Origin: Streptomyces sp. SCL15-4
GTDB taxonomy: Bacteria; Actinomycetota; Actinomycetes; Streptomycetales; Streptomycetaceae
Assembly: GCF_033366695.1 (NCBI RefSeq)
Contig: NZ_JAOBTQ010000001.1
Coordinates: forward strand, 7,316,001 to 7,380,000
Reading direction: 5' to 3'
DNA: 64,000 nt
Shown: positions 32,567 through 40,696 of the stretch, piece after piece
Layout of the letters: every line of letters begins with the position of its first letter
Position numbering within the stretch: position 1 is the stretch's first letter
Notes under the pieces: generated by a model
Databases searched by the model: none
The model's input: the letters and a program-made list of their open reading frames with translations, nothing else
What the model was told of the DNA's origin: nothing
Program-made: the position numbers and the translations under genes

Positions 32567-34525
32567 ATGAGGACACAGCACACGGTGGACACGGCGGCAC
32601 TGGTGGACGCCGCCCGAGCGGGAGATCCGGCGGCCCAGGACGCCTTGGTCGGCGCTTTCCTCCCGTTGGTGTACAACATCGTGGGGCGCGCCCTGAACGG
32701 GTCGGTCGACGTCGACGACGTGGTCCAGGAGACCATGCTCCGGGCCCTCGGCTCACTCGGCGACCTGCGCACCCCGGAGAACTTCCGCTCCTGGCTGGTG
32801 GCCATCGCGATGAACCGGGTCCGCGCGCACTGGCGGGACCGCCAACTCGCCCCGGGTGCCGTGGAGGAGGCCGCCGATGTCGCCGACCCGGGCGCCGACT
32901 TCGTCGACCTGACCATCGTCCGGCTCCAGTTGTCCGGCCAGCGCCAGGAGACCGCGCGCGCCACGCGCTGGCTGGAGCCGGACGACCGCGAGGTGCTCTC
33001 GCTGTGGTGGCTGGAGTGCGCCGGCGAACTGACCCGCGCCGAGGTCGCCTCCGCCCTCGGCGTGCCGCCGCAGCACACGGCGGTACGGGTGCAGCGGATG
33101 AAGGCGCGGCTGGAGTCGGCCCGCGTGGTGGTCCGCGCGCTCGACACCGGGCCGGCTTGCGTGGAACTGCGCGCGGTGCTGGCCTCCTGGGACGGCCTGC
33201 CCTCCGCCCTCTGGCGCAAGCGCATAGCCCGGCACGCCCGCGACTGCGCGCGCTGCGGCGGCCTGTGGAGCGGCCTGCTCCCGGCCGAGGGCCTGCTCGC
33301 CGGGCTCGCGCTCGTCGCGGCGTCCTCCACCCTGCTCGCCACGATCCGCTCCGCCGTGACACCCGGCCTCCACCTGACCGCCCACTCGGCCTCCGCGACA
33401 TCGCACACGGGCTTCGCGACCCCGCACACGGGCTTCGCCGGGGCGGACGCGGGGCAGGCGGGGTTGCCTGGGCCGGACGTCGTGCATGCGGGTGTTGCCG
33501 GGTCCGATGCGGGCTTCGGCGGGCCGGACGCGGCGCATGCGGGTGTTGCCGGGCCGGGCGGGACGCAGGCGGGTTCTGCCGGGCCGGACGGTGGGCGTAT
33601 GGGCTTCGCCGGGCCGGACGCGGAGCTTACGGGTCTCGCCGGGCCGGGCGCGGGGCAGGCGGGCTTCGCCGGGCCGGGTGGTGGTTCCCGCCCGGGAGCC
33701 GGCCGAGTCGGCGGCGAGCCGGCCGGCTCCGTCGGCGTACGGGCCTCCCGGCGGCGTGCGACCGCGCGCGACGAGGCACGGCGTCGGCGGCGCGGCCGGC
33801 GCCGGGCCGTCGGTGGCGCCGTGGTCGCGGTCTGCGTGGCGGGCGGCGGCCTGTGGTACCTCGGCACCGGCTCCGAACCCGAGCCCGAACGGACGGCCGC
33901 CGCGCCCACCGCCGACGCCCCCGTGGCGGACCTCTCCGCGTCCGGCCCCGTCCGGACCCCGGCGCCGCCCTCGGCCTCCCCGTCGCCGTCCCCCTCGCGG
34001 CCGGAGAAGCAGAAGACGAAGAAGCCGAGCCCCGCCAAAAGCCCCCGTCCCCCGCGCAGGACCGGCACCCCGAAGGCCCAGCCGCCCGCACCCCCGGCCC
34101 CCCGCGCCACCCCGACGACACCGCAGGCACGGCCGGCGCCCGCCGGCACCGTGGCGCAGGTGGTCGCGCTGGTGAACAAGGAGCGGGCCGCCGCCGGGTG
34201 CGGACCGGTCACCGAGGACCCGCAGCTGGAGCGCGCCGCCCAGGGACACTCCGACGACATGGCCGCGCGCGGCTTCTTCGACCACGCGAACCCGGACGGC
34301 GCCGGCCCCGGCGAGCGCGTCACCGCCGCCGGCTACCGCTGGTCCACCTACGGCGAGAACATAGCCCGCGGCCAGCAGAGTCCGCAGGCGGTGATGGACT
34401 CCTGGATGAACAGCCCCGGCCACCGCGCCAACATCCTCAACTGCTCGTTCAGGAACATCGGCGTAGGCGTCCACAACGGCTCGGGCGGCCCCTGGTGGAC
34501 CCAGGACTTCGGCGCGAAGCTCTGA
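32567..34525 (+). CDS. ECF-type sigma factor fused to a transmembrane segment and a CAP/SCP domain
   Basis: One uninterrupted 652-residue protein. Sigma region 2 covers about residues 12-93 (DVDDVVQETMLRALG), sigma region 4 about 139-190 (TRAEVASALGVPPQHTAV). H223-x3-C227-x2-C230 resembles the zinc motif of anti-sigma domains. A hydrophobic stretch follows near 235-258, then about nine Ala/Gly/Pro-rich repeats (280-373), an Arg-rich stretch, a clear membrane helix (414-433), a Pro/Ser/Lys linker and a CAP domain (529-652) with GHSDDMA, YGENIA and SPGHRANILNC. Arg before the helix predicts sigma inside and CAP outside. It looks like a membrane-held sigma factor with an external sensor. ATG follows CAGGAAAG. 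Confidence 0.87.
   Translation: MRTQHTVDTAALVDAARAGDPAAQDALVGAFLPLVYNIVGRALNGSVDVDDVVQETMLRALGSLGDLRTPENFRSWLVAIAMNRVRAHWRDRQLAPGAVEEAADVADPGADFVDLTIVRLQLSGQRQETARATRWLEPDDREVLSLWWLECAGELTRAEVASALGVPPQHTAVRVQRMKARLESARVVVRALDTGPACVELRAVLASWDGLPSALWRKRIARHARDCARCGGLWSGLLPAEGLLAGLALVAASSTLLATIRSAVTPGLHLTAHSASATSHTGFATPHTGFAGADAGQAGLPGPDVVHAGVAGSDAGFGGPDAAHAGVAGPGGTQAGSAGPDGGRMGFAGPDAELTGLAGPGAGQAGFAGPGGGSRPGAGRVGGEPAGSVGVRASRRRATARDEARRRRRGRRRAVGGAVVAVCVAGGGLWYLGTGSEPEPERTAAAPTADAPVADLSASGPVRTPAPPSASPSPSPSRPEKQKTKKPSPAKSPRPPRRTGTPKAQPPAPPAPRATPTTPQARPAPAGTVAQVVALVNKERAAAGCGPVTEDPQLERAAQGHSDDMAARGFFDHANPDGAGPGERVTAAGYRWSTYGENIARGQQSPQAVMDSWMNSPGHRANILNCSFRNIGVGVHNGSGGPWWTQDFGAKL
33404..33687 (+). 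repeat. Repeat region within the sigma-CAP gene
   Basis: Encodes degenerate units around AGFAGPDA (for example HAGVAGPG, QAGSAGPD, MGFAGPDA, QAGFAGPG), about 10-11 codons apart. Several codons end in T (ggt, gtt, tct), unlike flanking DNA, which suggests repeat expansion. Residues 280-373 of the protein. Confidence 0.75.
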
Positions 34526-34546
34526 GCAGCCGGCCCGCCCCGGCCG

Positions 34547-35308
34547 TCACCCGTTCCCAGGCCGGGCCGCCGCAGGACCACTGCCCGGCGTGTGCCCGAA
34601 GGCGCGCCGGAAGACGTCGATGAACGCACTGGCCGAGGACCAGCCGCACCGGTGCGCCACCGCGGTCACCGGCGTCCCCTCGGCCAGCAGGACCAGCGCG
34701 TGGTGCAGCCGCAGCTGGGTGCGCCACTGCGGGAACGTCATGCCGAGGTCGCGGCGGAACAGCCGGGACAGGGTACGGTCGCTCGCTCCGACCTCGCGGC
34801 CCAGCTCCGCCAGCGTCCGGCGGTCGGCCGGATCGGCGCGCAGCAGGTCGCACAGCGCGCGCAGCACGGGTGACGCGGGCGCCGGCAGATGCAGCGGCCG
34901 TTGCGGCGAGGCACGCACCTGGTCCAGCAACACCGCCCGCAGCCGCGCCCGTTCGGGGCTGCCGTCCTGCGGGCCACGGGTGTAGGCGACGATCAGCTCG
35001 CGCAGCAGCGGGCCGACGGCGAGCACCGTCGGCGCGTCCAGACCGAGCGGGTTCTCGGCCGCGGGCAGCCCCAGCAGATGCAACTCCAGCGCGCCGTGCG
35101 CCTGATGGGCGTGCACGGTGCCGGCCGGTATCCACAGGGCGCGGGTGGCCGGCGCGATCCAGGACCCCGCGTCGGTGGTGACGGCCAGCACGCCCCGGCC
35201 CGCGTAGACGATCTGGTGGTCGTCGTGCCGGTGGGCGTCTATCGCCGCGCCGGAGTCCAGCCACTGGGTACGGGTGGGCGCCACCGGCTGATGGCGGATC
35301 TGCGTCAT
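34547..35308 (-). CDS. AraC-family regulator with cupin sensor domain
   Basis: A 253-residue regulator. The N-terminal cupin contains HRHDDHQIVYAGRGVLAV (about residues 22-39). The C-terminal double HTH has TLAELGREVGASDRTLSRLF and VTAVAHRCGWSSASAFIDVF. Divergent by 54 bp from an MFS exporter-like gene, so probably controls it and itself. ATG 35308. Confidence 0.87.
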   Translation of the reverse strand: MTQIRHQPVAPTRTQWLDSGAAIDAHRHDDHQIVYAGRGVLAVTTDAGSWIAPATRALWIPAGTVHAHQAHGALELHLLGLPAAENPLGLDAPTVLAVGPLLRELIVAYTRGPQDGSPERARLRAVLLDQVRASPQRPLHLPAPASPVLRALCDLLRADPADRRTLAELGREVGASDRTLSRLFRRDLGMTFPQWRTQLRLHHALVLLAEGTPVTAVAHRCGWSSASAFIDVFRRAFGHTPGSGPAAARPGNG

Positions 35309-35362
35309 CACGTGGCAGTTTATCGAAAGCGCGACAGACGGCCGGGGCCGCAGCATGGCCGG

Positions 35363-36562
35363 GTGCGAAGCAAAGCATCGATCACCCTGCTGTCCGTGGG
35401 GCACGCCTGCGTCGACGTCTACCAGGGCGCCGTCGCGTCGCTGATCCCCTTCCTCGTCGCCGAGCGCGGCTACGGCTACGCCGCGGCCTCGGGCGTCGTC
35501 CTCGCCGCCGCCCTGCTGTCCTCGGTGGCGCAGCCGCTGTTCGGCGCGCTGACCGACCGCCGTCCCGTGCCCTGGCTGCTGCCCGCCAGCACCCTGCTGG
35601 CCGGCCTGGGCATCGCCCTGAGCGGCAGCGGCGGTTCGTACGCGCTGACGCTGGCGTGCGTGGCGGTCTCCGGACTCGGCGTCGCCGCCTACCACCCGGA
35701 GTCCGCCCGGGTCGCCCGGCTGGCAGGCGGAGGCGGACACAGCGCCATGGGCTGGTTCTCCCTGGGCGGCAATCTGGGCTTCGCCCTGGCCCCGCCGCTC
35801 GTCACGGTCGTCGTCGGCACCGGCGGACTGCGCTGGACCCCGCTGCTGGCACTGCCGGCGCTCGCCGGGGCCGCGCTGAGCCTGGCCGTACTGCGCGCCC
35901 CAGGGCGGCGCCGGCGCCTGTTCGCCCCGGCGCCGCCGGCCGGCCCCGACGACCGGACGTCCTTCCTGCGGCTGTCGCTGGCCGTGGTGTGCCGCTCGGT
36001 CGTGTTCACCGGCCTGAGCAGCTTCCTGGCCCTGTACGCGGCCCGGCGCCTGGGCGGCAGTGTGCCGGCCGGGACGGCCGCGCTGTTCGTCCTCTACCTC
36101 GGCGGCGCGGCCGGGTCCGTGCTGGGCGGCCGGCTGGCCGGGCGCTTCGACCGGGTGACGGTGTGCCGGTGGTCGTACCTGCTCTCGGCCGCCGCGGTCG
36201 CGGGCGTCGTGTTCGTCCCCGGCCCCGCGCTGTACCTGTGCGTGGCGCTGACCTCCGCCGGCCTGTACGTCCCCTTCTCGCTCCAGGTGACGCTCGGTCA
36301 GGACTACCTGCCCTCACGCGTCGGCACCGCGAGCGGCATCACGCTGGGGCTGACCGTCAGCGTCGGCGGACTGGTGAGCCCCCTCATCGGCCGGGCCGCC
36401 GACGCCACGTCGCTGCGGACCGCGCTGGCTCCGCTGATACTGATGCCGGTGCTGAGCTGGCTGCTGCTGCGCGGCCTCCCCGAGCCCGCGGGCCCCGGCC
36501 GGCGGGCGGACCCGCCGGCCGGCCCGGCTCAGCGGGCCGTGCCGAAGTCCTGGGTCCAGTAG
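35363..36562 (+). CDS. MFS transporter, fosmidomycin-resistance (Fsr) type
   Basis: A 399-residue transporter with twelve predicted helices. SVGHACVDVYQGAVASLIPF and AYHPESARVARLAG are the hallmark stretches of the fosmidomycin-resistance efflux branch. It likely exports a small toxic or signalling compound. GTG start 54 bp from the divergent AraC gene. Its 3' end overlaps the convergent CAP-protein gene by 34 nt. Confidence 0.85.
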   Translation: MRSKASITLLSVGHACVDVYQGAVASLIPFLVAERGYGYAAASGVVLAAALLSSVAQPLFGALTDRRPVPWLLPASTLLAGLGIALSGSGGSYALTLACVAVSGLGVAAYHPESARVARLAGGGGHSAMGWFSLGGNLGFALAPPLVTVVVGTGGLRWTPLLALPALAGAALSLAVLRAPGRRRRLFAPAPPAGPDDRTSFLRLSLAVVCRSVVFTGLSSFLALYAARRLGGSVPAGTAALFVLYLGGAAGSVLGGRLAGRFDRVTVCRWSYLLSAAAVAGVVFVPGPALYLCVALTSAGLYVPFSLQVTLGQDYLPSRVGTASGITLGLTVSVGGLVSPLIGRAADATSLRTALAPLILMPVLSWLLLRGLPEPAGPGRRADPPAGPAQRAVPKSWVQ

Positions 36563-37416
36563 CTGCCGGGCTGTGCCAGACCGACACCGATCTCCCGGAA
36601 CCCGCAGTTGAGAATGTTGGCCCGGTGGCCGGGGCTGGCCATCCAGCCCGCCATGACCTGCTCCGCTGTGGCGTAGCCGTAGGCGACGTTCTCGCCGTAG
36701 CTGCTCCAGGTGTAGCCGGCGGCCGTGATGCGCAGGCCCGGGTCGGAGCCGTCGGACCCGGTGTGCGACATGTTCCGGTGCGCGGCCATGTCCTCGCTGT
36801 GCGCCTGCGCGGCCTTGGTCAGCGCCGGGTTCGGGGTCAGCGCAGGACAACCTACCTTGCCGCGCTCGGCGTTCACCAGCCGCAGGATCTCGGCGGAGAC
36901 CCCGGACGCCGTGGCGGCGGGCTGCGGTGCGCTCGGCGCGGCGGTCGTGGTGGTGCCGGGCACGGAGGTGGCCGCGGGGGTGGCGGGGGACTGGGTCCGC
37001 CGGGCGGTGGGCCGGGCCGTCGCGGCCGGACGCGTCTTCGGCGCCGTCACGACCGGACGGGTCTTCGGCCGTGCGCTCCTGTGCGTGTGCGAAGGACTCG
37101 CGGCCGGTGGCGTGACCGGCGCGGAGGCGGACGGCGCGGTGGCCGGTGCCGTGGTGACCGGCGCCGCGGCCGGTGCCGTGGTGGCCGGCGCGGCGGTCCG
37201 TCCCGCGGCCGCGTCGACACCCTCGCGGTGGTGACGCCCGTGAAGGTGCTGCCCGCGCACCACGGGCGCGCCCGTCACATCGGCCCGGGGCCGCGGGTCC
37301 GGGCCGTACGGCCAGTCCGTGCAGGCCAGGGCGACGGATGGCACGCCCACGGCGGCGACGGCGACGGCGGTGACGGCTATGCGCCGGTAGTGCTTGGTCT
37401 TGCGGTGCTGTCCCAT
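36529..37416 (-). CDS. Secreted CAP/SCP-domain protein
   Basis: A 295-residue exported protein. The signal peptide runs about 1-31 (RRIAVTAVAVAAVGVPSVALA before CTD, written here in two parts RRIAVTAVAVAAVG and VPSVALA). A Pro/Thr/Ala linker spans about 60-170, then a CAP domain at 174-295 with VNAERGKVGCPAL, AHSEDMA, YGENVA and SPGHRANILNCGFREIGVG. The domain is clearly related to that of the sigma-CAP fusion 2 kb upstream. Its function outside the cell is unknown; bacterial CAP proteins may bind lipids or peptides. ATG 37416. Confidence 0.87.
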   Translation of the reverse strand: MGQHRKTKHYRRIAVTAVAVAAVGVPSVALACTDWPYGPDPRPRADVTGAPVVRGQHLHGRHHREGVDAAAGRTAAPATTAPAAAPVTTAPATAPSASAPVTPPAASPSHTHRSARPKTRPVVTAPKTRPAATARPTARRTQSPATPAATSVPGTTTTAAPSAPQPAATASGVSAEILRLVNAERGKVGCPALTPNPALTKAAQAHSEDMAAHRNMSHTGSDGSDPGLRITAAGYTWSSYGENVAYGYATAEQVMAGWMASPGHRANILNCGFREIGVGLAQPGSYWTQDFGTAR

Positions 37417-37778
37417 ACGTCAACCTCACTCGGTGATCGCGGAGCGCCCATTCTCGGGACGGCCTCACACGAGACGCAAAGGGACCCTCTACTACCGCCT
37501 TACGTAGATCGTCCCGGCCCTTGCCAGCCGGACCGGGAGATGCAGATCTCCGCGAACGCGATGTTCGCCTTGTGCTGTCGGCTCCTCAGATGCCCCTTGC
37601 CGACGAGGGATAGGACGAGGCGCCCGCGGGCTGTCCAACCGTCAGGCGCACCACGGGCCACACCCACGGCAAGACGGACAAATCCCCTATGTCATGGGAG
37701 TGGCGTCTACTATCCGGCCCCCTTAGTCGTCGGCCGGCGTGTGACGGTTGTCACCTCCGGCCAAGGCATCGTGAACGT
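37417..37778. other. Intergenic region upstream of the CAP gene
   Basis: About 360 bp without a supportable gene. It must hold the minus-strand promoter of the secreted CAP gene. GTGAC-GGTT-GTCAC (37741-37754) is a perfect short palindrome. No RNA gene is seen. Confidence 0.45.
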
Positions 37779-37815
37779 GTGCGCGGCGGCCGGAAACTCG
37801 CCGGCCGCCGCGCAC
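37779..37815 (-). terminator. 15-bp hairpin terminator after the DUF2795 gene
   Basis: GTGCGCGGCGGCCGG (37779-37793) pairs perfectly with CCGGCCGCCGCGCAC (37801-37815) around the loop AAACTCG. It lies 33 nt beyond the stop of the minus-strand DUF2795 gene. Confidence 0.75.
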
Positions 37816-37847
37816 CCGCGTCCCCGCCCCCTGTCAGTCGAGTGCCG

Positions 37848-38042
37848 TCACTCGTTCCGGAAGACGGCCTTGCTGACCTCGGCGGGGTTCTCGAACTTCT
37901 TCTTCCCGAGGTGGGAGATGCGCTCGGTGATCTCCTTGGGCGCGTGGTTCTTCTCGGCGACCTTCCGGAGCTGGTCGGTGTCGGCCGGGTAGTCCACGCC
38001 GGACAGGGCCTTCTGCAGATCAGGTGGGGTGATGCCCGCCAT
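37848..38042 (-). CDS. DUF2795 small protein
   Basis: A 64-residue protein, start MAGITPPDLQKALSGVDYPA, with the helical DUF2795 pattern (LRKVAEKNHAPKEI, then LGKKKFENPAEVSKAV). Function unknown; such proteins are common in actinomycetes and some are stress-associated. ATG follows GGAGGAACC. Divergent from an operon containing a second DUF2795 gene. Confidence 0.8.
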   Translation of the reverse strand: MAGITPPDLQKALSGVDYPADTDQLRKVAEKNHAPKEITERISHLGKKKFENPAEVSKAVFRNE

Positions 38043-38105
38043 GGTTCCTCCAGGCAGTGCGTTGGTGATCGGACCGGCGCGGCAGGCCGCGCCGCGACTG
38101 CACAG

Positions 38106-38130
38106 GTACCCACACGACGAAAGCGGATTC
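38106..38130 (-). promoter_or_regulatory. Possible SigB-type promoter for the minus DUF2795 gene
   Basis: On the minus strand GAAT, a 15-nt spacer and GGGTAC fit the Streptomyces SigB-like consensus GNNT-N14-16-GGGTAC/T. It ends about 64 nt before the ATG. Inference from motif only. Confidence 0.4.
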
Positions 38131-38165
38131 CGACATTCCGGTAGGTGATGGGGCGCGCGGCGCAC

Positions 38166-38171
38166 GGGTAC
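38166..38171 (+). promoter_or_regulatory. Possible -10 element GGGTAC for the acidic protein/DUF2795 operon
   Basis: GGGTAC lies 43 nt upstream of the acidic-protein ATG, mirroring the minus-strand element. A GNNT -35 at correct spacing is not clear, so this is weaker. Confidence 0.3.
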
Positions 38172-38213
38172 CCGACGGCCTGACCGGCAGGGGACCGCGT
38201 AGGAGAGGACCCG

Positions 38214-38357
38214 ATGAGCGAGAACACCCCATCGCAGGCCGAGGGCGAGCGGGACCCGGACGCCCTCGACGCCGAGCAGCCACCCCGCACCACTCCCTCC
38301 CAGGCGGAGGGAGAGGACACCGCCGAAGAGAACCCGGACCGGGAGGACGACGCCTAG
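38214..38357 (+). CDS. Small acidic protein with a duplicated TPSQAEGE motif
   Basis: A 47-residue, highly acidic and probably disordered protein. TPSQAEGE occurs twice, at the N-terminus and mid-protein, and the end is PDREDDA. AGGAGAGG precedes the ATG. It ends 7 nt before the second DUF2795 gene, so the two are co-translated. Function unknown. Confidence 0.7.
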   Translation: MSENTPSQAEGERDPDALDAEQPPRTTPSQAEGEDTAEENPDREDDA

Positions 38358-38364
38358 GAGACTC

Positions 38365-38688
38365 ATGAGCACGGAACACACCAGCGTCCCCGAGGTGCTG
38401 GACGCGCTGAGAGACGTGACCTATCCGGCCGGCAGGGAACGGCTGGTCTCGGCCGCCCGGCGGGCCGGAGCCTCCCAGGAGGTCGTCAAGGCCCTGCGCG
38501 GCCTGCCCGCCGAGGAGTACTCCGGCCGCGCCGAGGTCGCGAGGTCGGTCCGCGCGGACCCGGACTCCGGTCCCGGTATCGACGCCGGCCGGCGGGCGCG
38601 GCAGGCACGGCGCGGCGGCAGGCCGGGGCTCTCCCGGCATCTGTGGGAAGAGCCGAAGAACCCGATCCAGGAGGAGTTCGACCGCTGA
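38365..38688 (+). CDS. DUF2795 domain protein
   Basis: A 107-residue protein. The first 65 residues are DUF2795 (VPEVLDALRDVTYPAGRERL, then AEEYSGRAEVARSV). The C-terminal 40 are basic and low-complexity, ending EEPKNPIQEEFDR. GGAGA at the preceding stop serves as ribosome-binding site. Partner of the divergent DUF2795 gene. Confidence 0.78.
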   Translation: MSTEHTSVPEVLDALRDVTYPAGRERLVSAARRAGASQEVVKALRGLPAEEYSGRAEVARSVRADPDSGPGIDAGRRARQARRGGRPGLSRHLWEEPKNPIQEEFDR

Positions 38689-38793
38689 ACCCCGGCCATG
38701 GGCCGCCGGGCGGCAAACAGGCTGCCGGGCAGAACAGCGGCCGCCGGCCAGGGCGCGGCGCCGTCCGCCCCTGTCCGGCGGCGCGCCGTGTTC

Positions 38794-39621
38794 TCAGGCG
38801 ACCGGCGCGGGACGGACCGTGGCGAGGAAATCCTCCAGGGCCCCGGCAACCGCCTCCGGAGCCTCCAGCGGCAGCAGGTGACCGGCGCCCGGAACGGTGG
38901 CCAGAGTCGCGTGCGGCACATGCGGCAGCAGGTGCTCGCGCAGCACGGCGGGCGGTTCCACCTTGTCGTGCTCGCCCGCCAGCACCGCCACCGGCACCCC
39001 GATACGACGGGCCTGCTCGGTGATGTCCCGGGCGATGCCGTGCAACGGCCACTGCGCACGGGCGTCCTCCCGGGCGGCCAGACTGTCCCGCACGACCGCC
39101 TCCCGCACCGGCCGGGGCAGGGGCACGGCCGTCAGGACGTGGTCCAGTGCCCGGCCGACGGACCCGGGCGAGTCGTAGGCGTGGGACAGGGCCTGCCGGT
39201 ACTCCTCTGTCACCGTCGGCGGCGGCGACGGGGGAGCGGGCGCGACCAGGACGACACCGGCCAGCCCGGCGGGACGCCGGGCCGCCACCAGCTGACCGAC
39301 CTTGCCGCCCATCGAATGGCCCACGAGGACGAAGGGGCCCGCGACGCATTCCTCGGCGACGCGCACGAGGTCGTCGGCGAGCCGGTCGAGGTGGTACGGC
39401 CCCGGCAGCCCGCGCGAGGTGCCCCAGCCCCGCTGATCGAACCGGACCGTCGCCCGCCCGGGCGGCAGGCGCCGGACGACCTCGTCCCATGTCCCGGCGG
39501 AACCGCCCCAGTAGTGCGCGAACACCAGCGCCGCCCCGCCGCGCCCGTCCCCGGCCCGGACCCGGGCCTGAAGAGATCCGCCCACGACGGTCACCGTCCT
39601 TGTACTCTCCGGCACTTCCAC
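38794..39621 (-). CDS. Alpha/beta hydrolase
   Basis: A 275-residue hydrolase with S103 in VGHSMGGK, Asp in GEHDKVEPP and His in PGAGHLLPLEAP. FAHYWGGSAGTW is the oxyanion stretch. Such proteins include esterases and lactonases; substrate unknown. GTG start with GGAGGAGA upstream. Divergent from an AraC regulator. Confidence 0.85.
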   Translation of the reverse strand: MEVPESTRTVTVVGGSLQARVRAGDGRGGAALVFAHYWGGSAGTWDEVVRRLPPGRATVRFDQRGWGTSRGLPGPYHLDRLADDLVRVAEECVAGPFVLVGHSMGGKVGQLVAARRPAGLAGVVLVAPAPPSPPPTVTEEYRQALSHAYDSPGSVGRALDHVLTAVPLPRPVREAVVRDSLAAREDARAQWPLHGIARDITEQARRIGVPVAVLAGEHDKVEPPAVLREHLLPHVPHATLATVPGAGHLLPLEAPEAVAGALEDFLATVRPAPVA

Positions 39622-39717
39622 GTCTCCTCCAGATCACGGCGGGCGGCGGCGGCCCGTGACACACTCACCGGAACACGCCGTCCACCCGCCTCCTCGCACG
39701 GAAGAGACGCTAGGCCG

Positions 39718-40635
39718 GTGAAGCCCGACGCCCCGGTGGAAAGAGACCGACCTCTTGTGGAAAACGGACACGCCGCCGTGCGGCAGCTGCGCTACCTCCC
39801 TCCGGTCGGGGCCGCCTACGGAGTGGAGGTCCTGAGCTTCGCCGCGCTGCGCGAGAGCGACACCGAACGGCGCCGCACCCGGCTCCAGCGACCCGACTTC
39901 CACGTCCTCGCGCTGATCACCGGGGGAAGCGGCGCGCACGAAGCGGACTTCCACCACCACGAGCTGCGCGAAGGCGACGTCGTATGGATCAGGCCCGGCA
40001 CGGTGCACCGCTGGAGCGACACCGAGCGCCTCGACGGCCCCCTCGTCCTCTTCCAGCCCGGCTTCCTGCCCGACCCCGGCCTCGAAACCCGGAACGCCAC
40101 CGCATTCGCCTGCCGGCACCTGCCGCCCGAGGCCCTCCGGCTCGCGGCACTGGCCGCCGACCACCTCGGCCACGAGCACCGGGCGGCGGTCCGCTCCCCG
40201 CGCCTGGCCTCCTCCGCGCTGCTCGCCCACCTGCTCGCGGCCCTGCTCCTGCGCGTCCTGCACGGCACGTCCGCACCGCCCGTCCCCGGCGCGACCGGCA
40301 GCCCGCAGCCGGAGGTCTTCCACGCCTACCGCACCGAGGTCGAGGAACACTTCCGCCACCGGCACCGCGTGGCCGACTACGCGCGGGCACTCGGCTACGA
40401 CGCACGGACCCTGACCCGCGCCACCCGCTCCGCCACCGGGCAGGGCGCCAAGACCTTCCTCGACCAGCGCATCCTGCTGGAGGCGAAACGGCTGCTCGGC
40501 CACGCCGGCCTGCCGGCCGGCACCTGCGCACACCGCCTCGGCTTCTCCGACGCCGCCAACTTCACCACCTTCTTCCGCCGCCTGACCGGCCTCACCCCCA
40601 CCGCCTGGACGGCCGCGCTCCACCGGACTCCTTGA
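39718..40635 (+). CDS. AraC-family transcriptional regulator
   Basis: A 305-residue regulator. The cupin-like N-domain has ALITGGSGAHEADFHHHELR and GDVVWIRPGTVHRW. The C-terminal HTH pair includes VADYARALGYDARTLTRAT and GTCAHRLGFSDAANFTTFF. GTG 39718 is the likely start. It shares a 96-bp divergent promoter with the hydrolase gene and probably regulates it. Confidence 0.85.
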   Translation: MKPDAPVERDRPLVENGHAAVRQLRYLPPVGAAYGVEVLSFAALRESDTERRRTRLQRPDFHVLALITGGSGAHEADFHHHELREGDVVWIRPGTVHRWSDTERLDGPLVLFQPGFLPDPGLETRNATAFACRHLPPEALRLAALAADHLGHEHRAAVRSPRLASSALLAHLLAALLLRVLHGTSAPPVPGATGSPQPEVFHAYRTEVEEHFRHRHRVADYARALGYDARTLTRATRSATGQGAKTFLDQRILLEAKRLLGHAGLPAGTCAHRLGFSDAANFTTFFRRLTGLTPTAWTAALHRTP

Positions 40636-40696
40636 CCGCCTCCCGGGCGCGACCTAGCGTGTCGCACACATCCGGACAGGCAGGCCAGGAGGCTCG

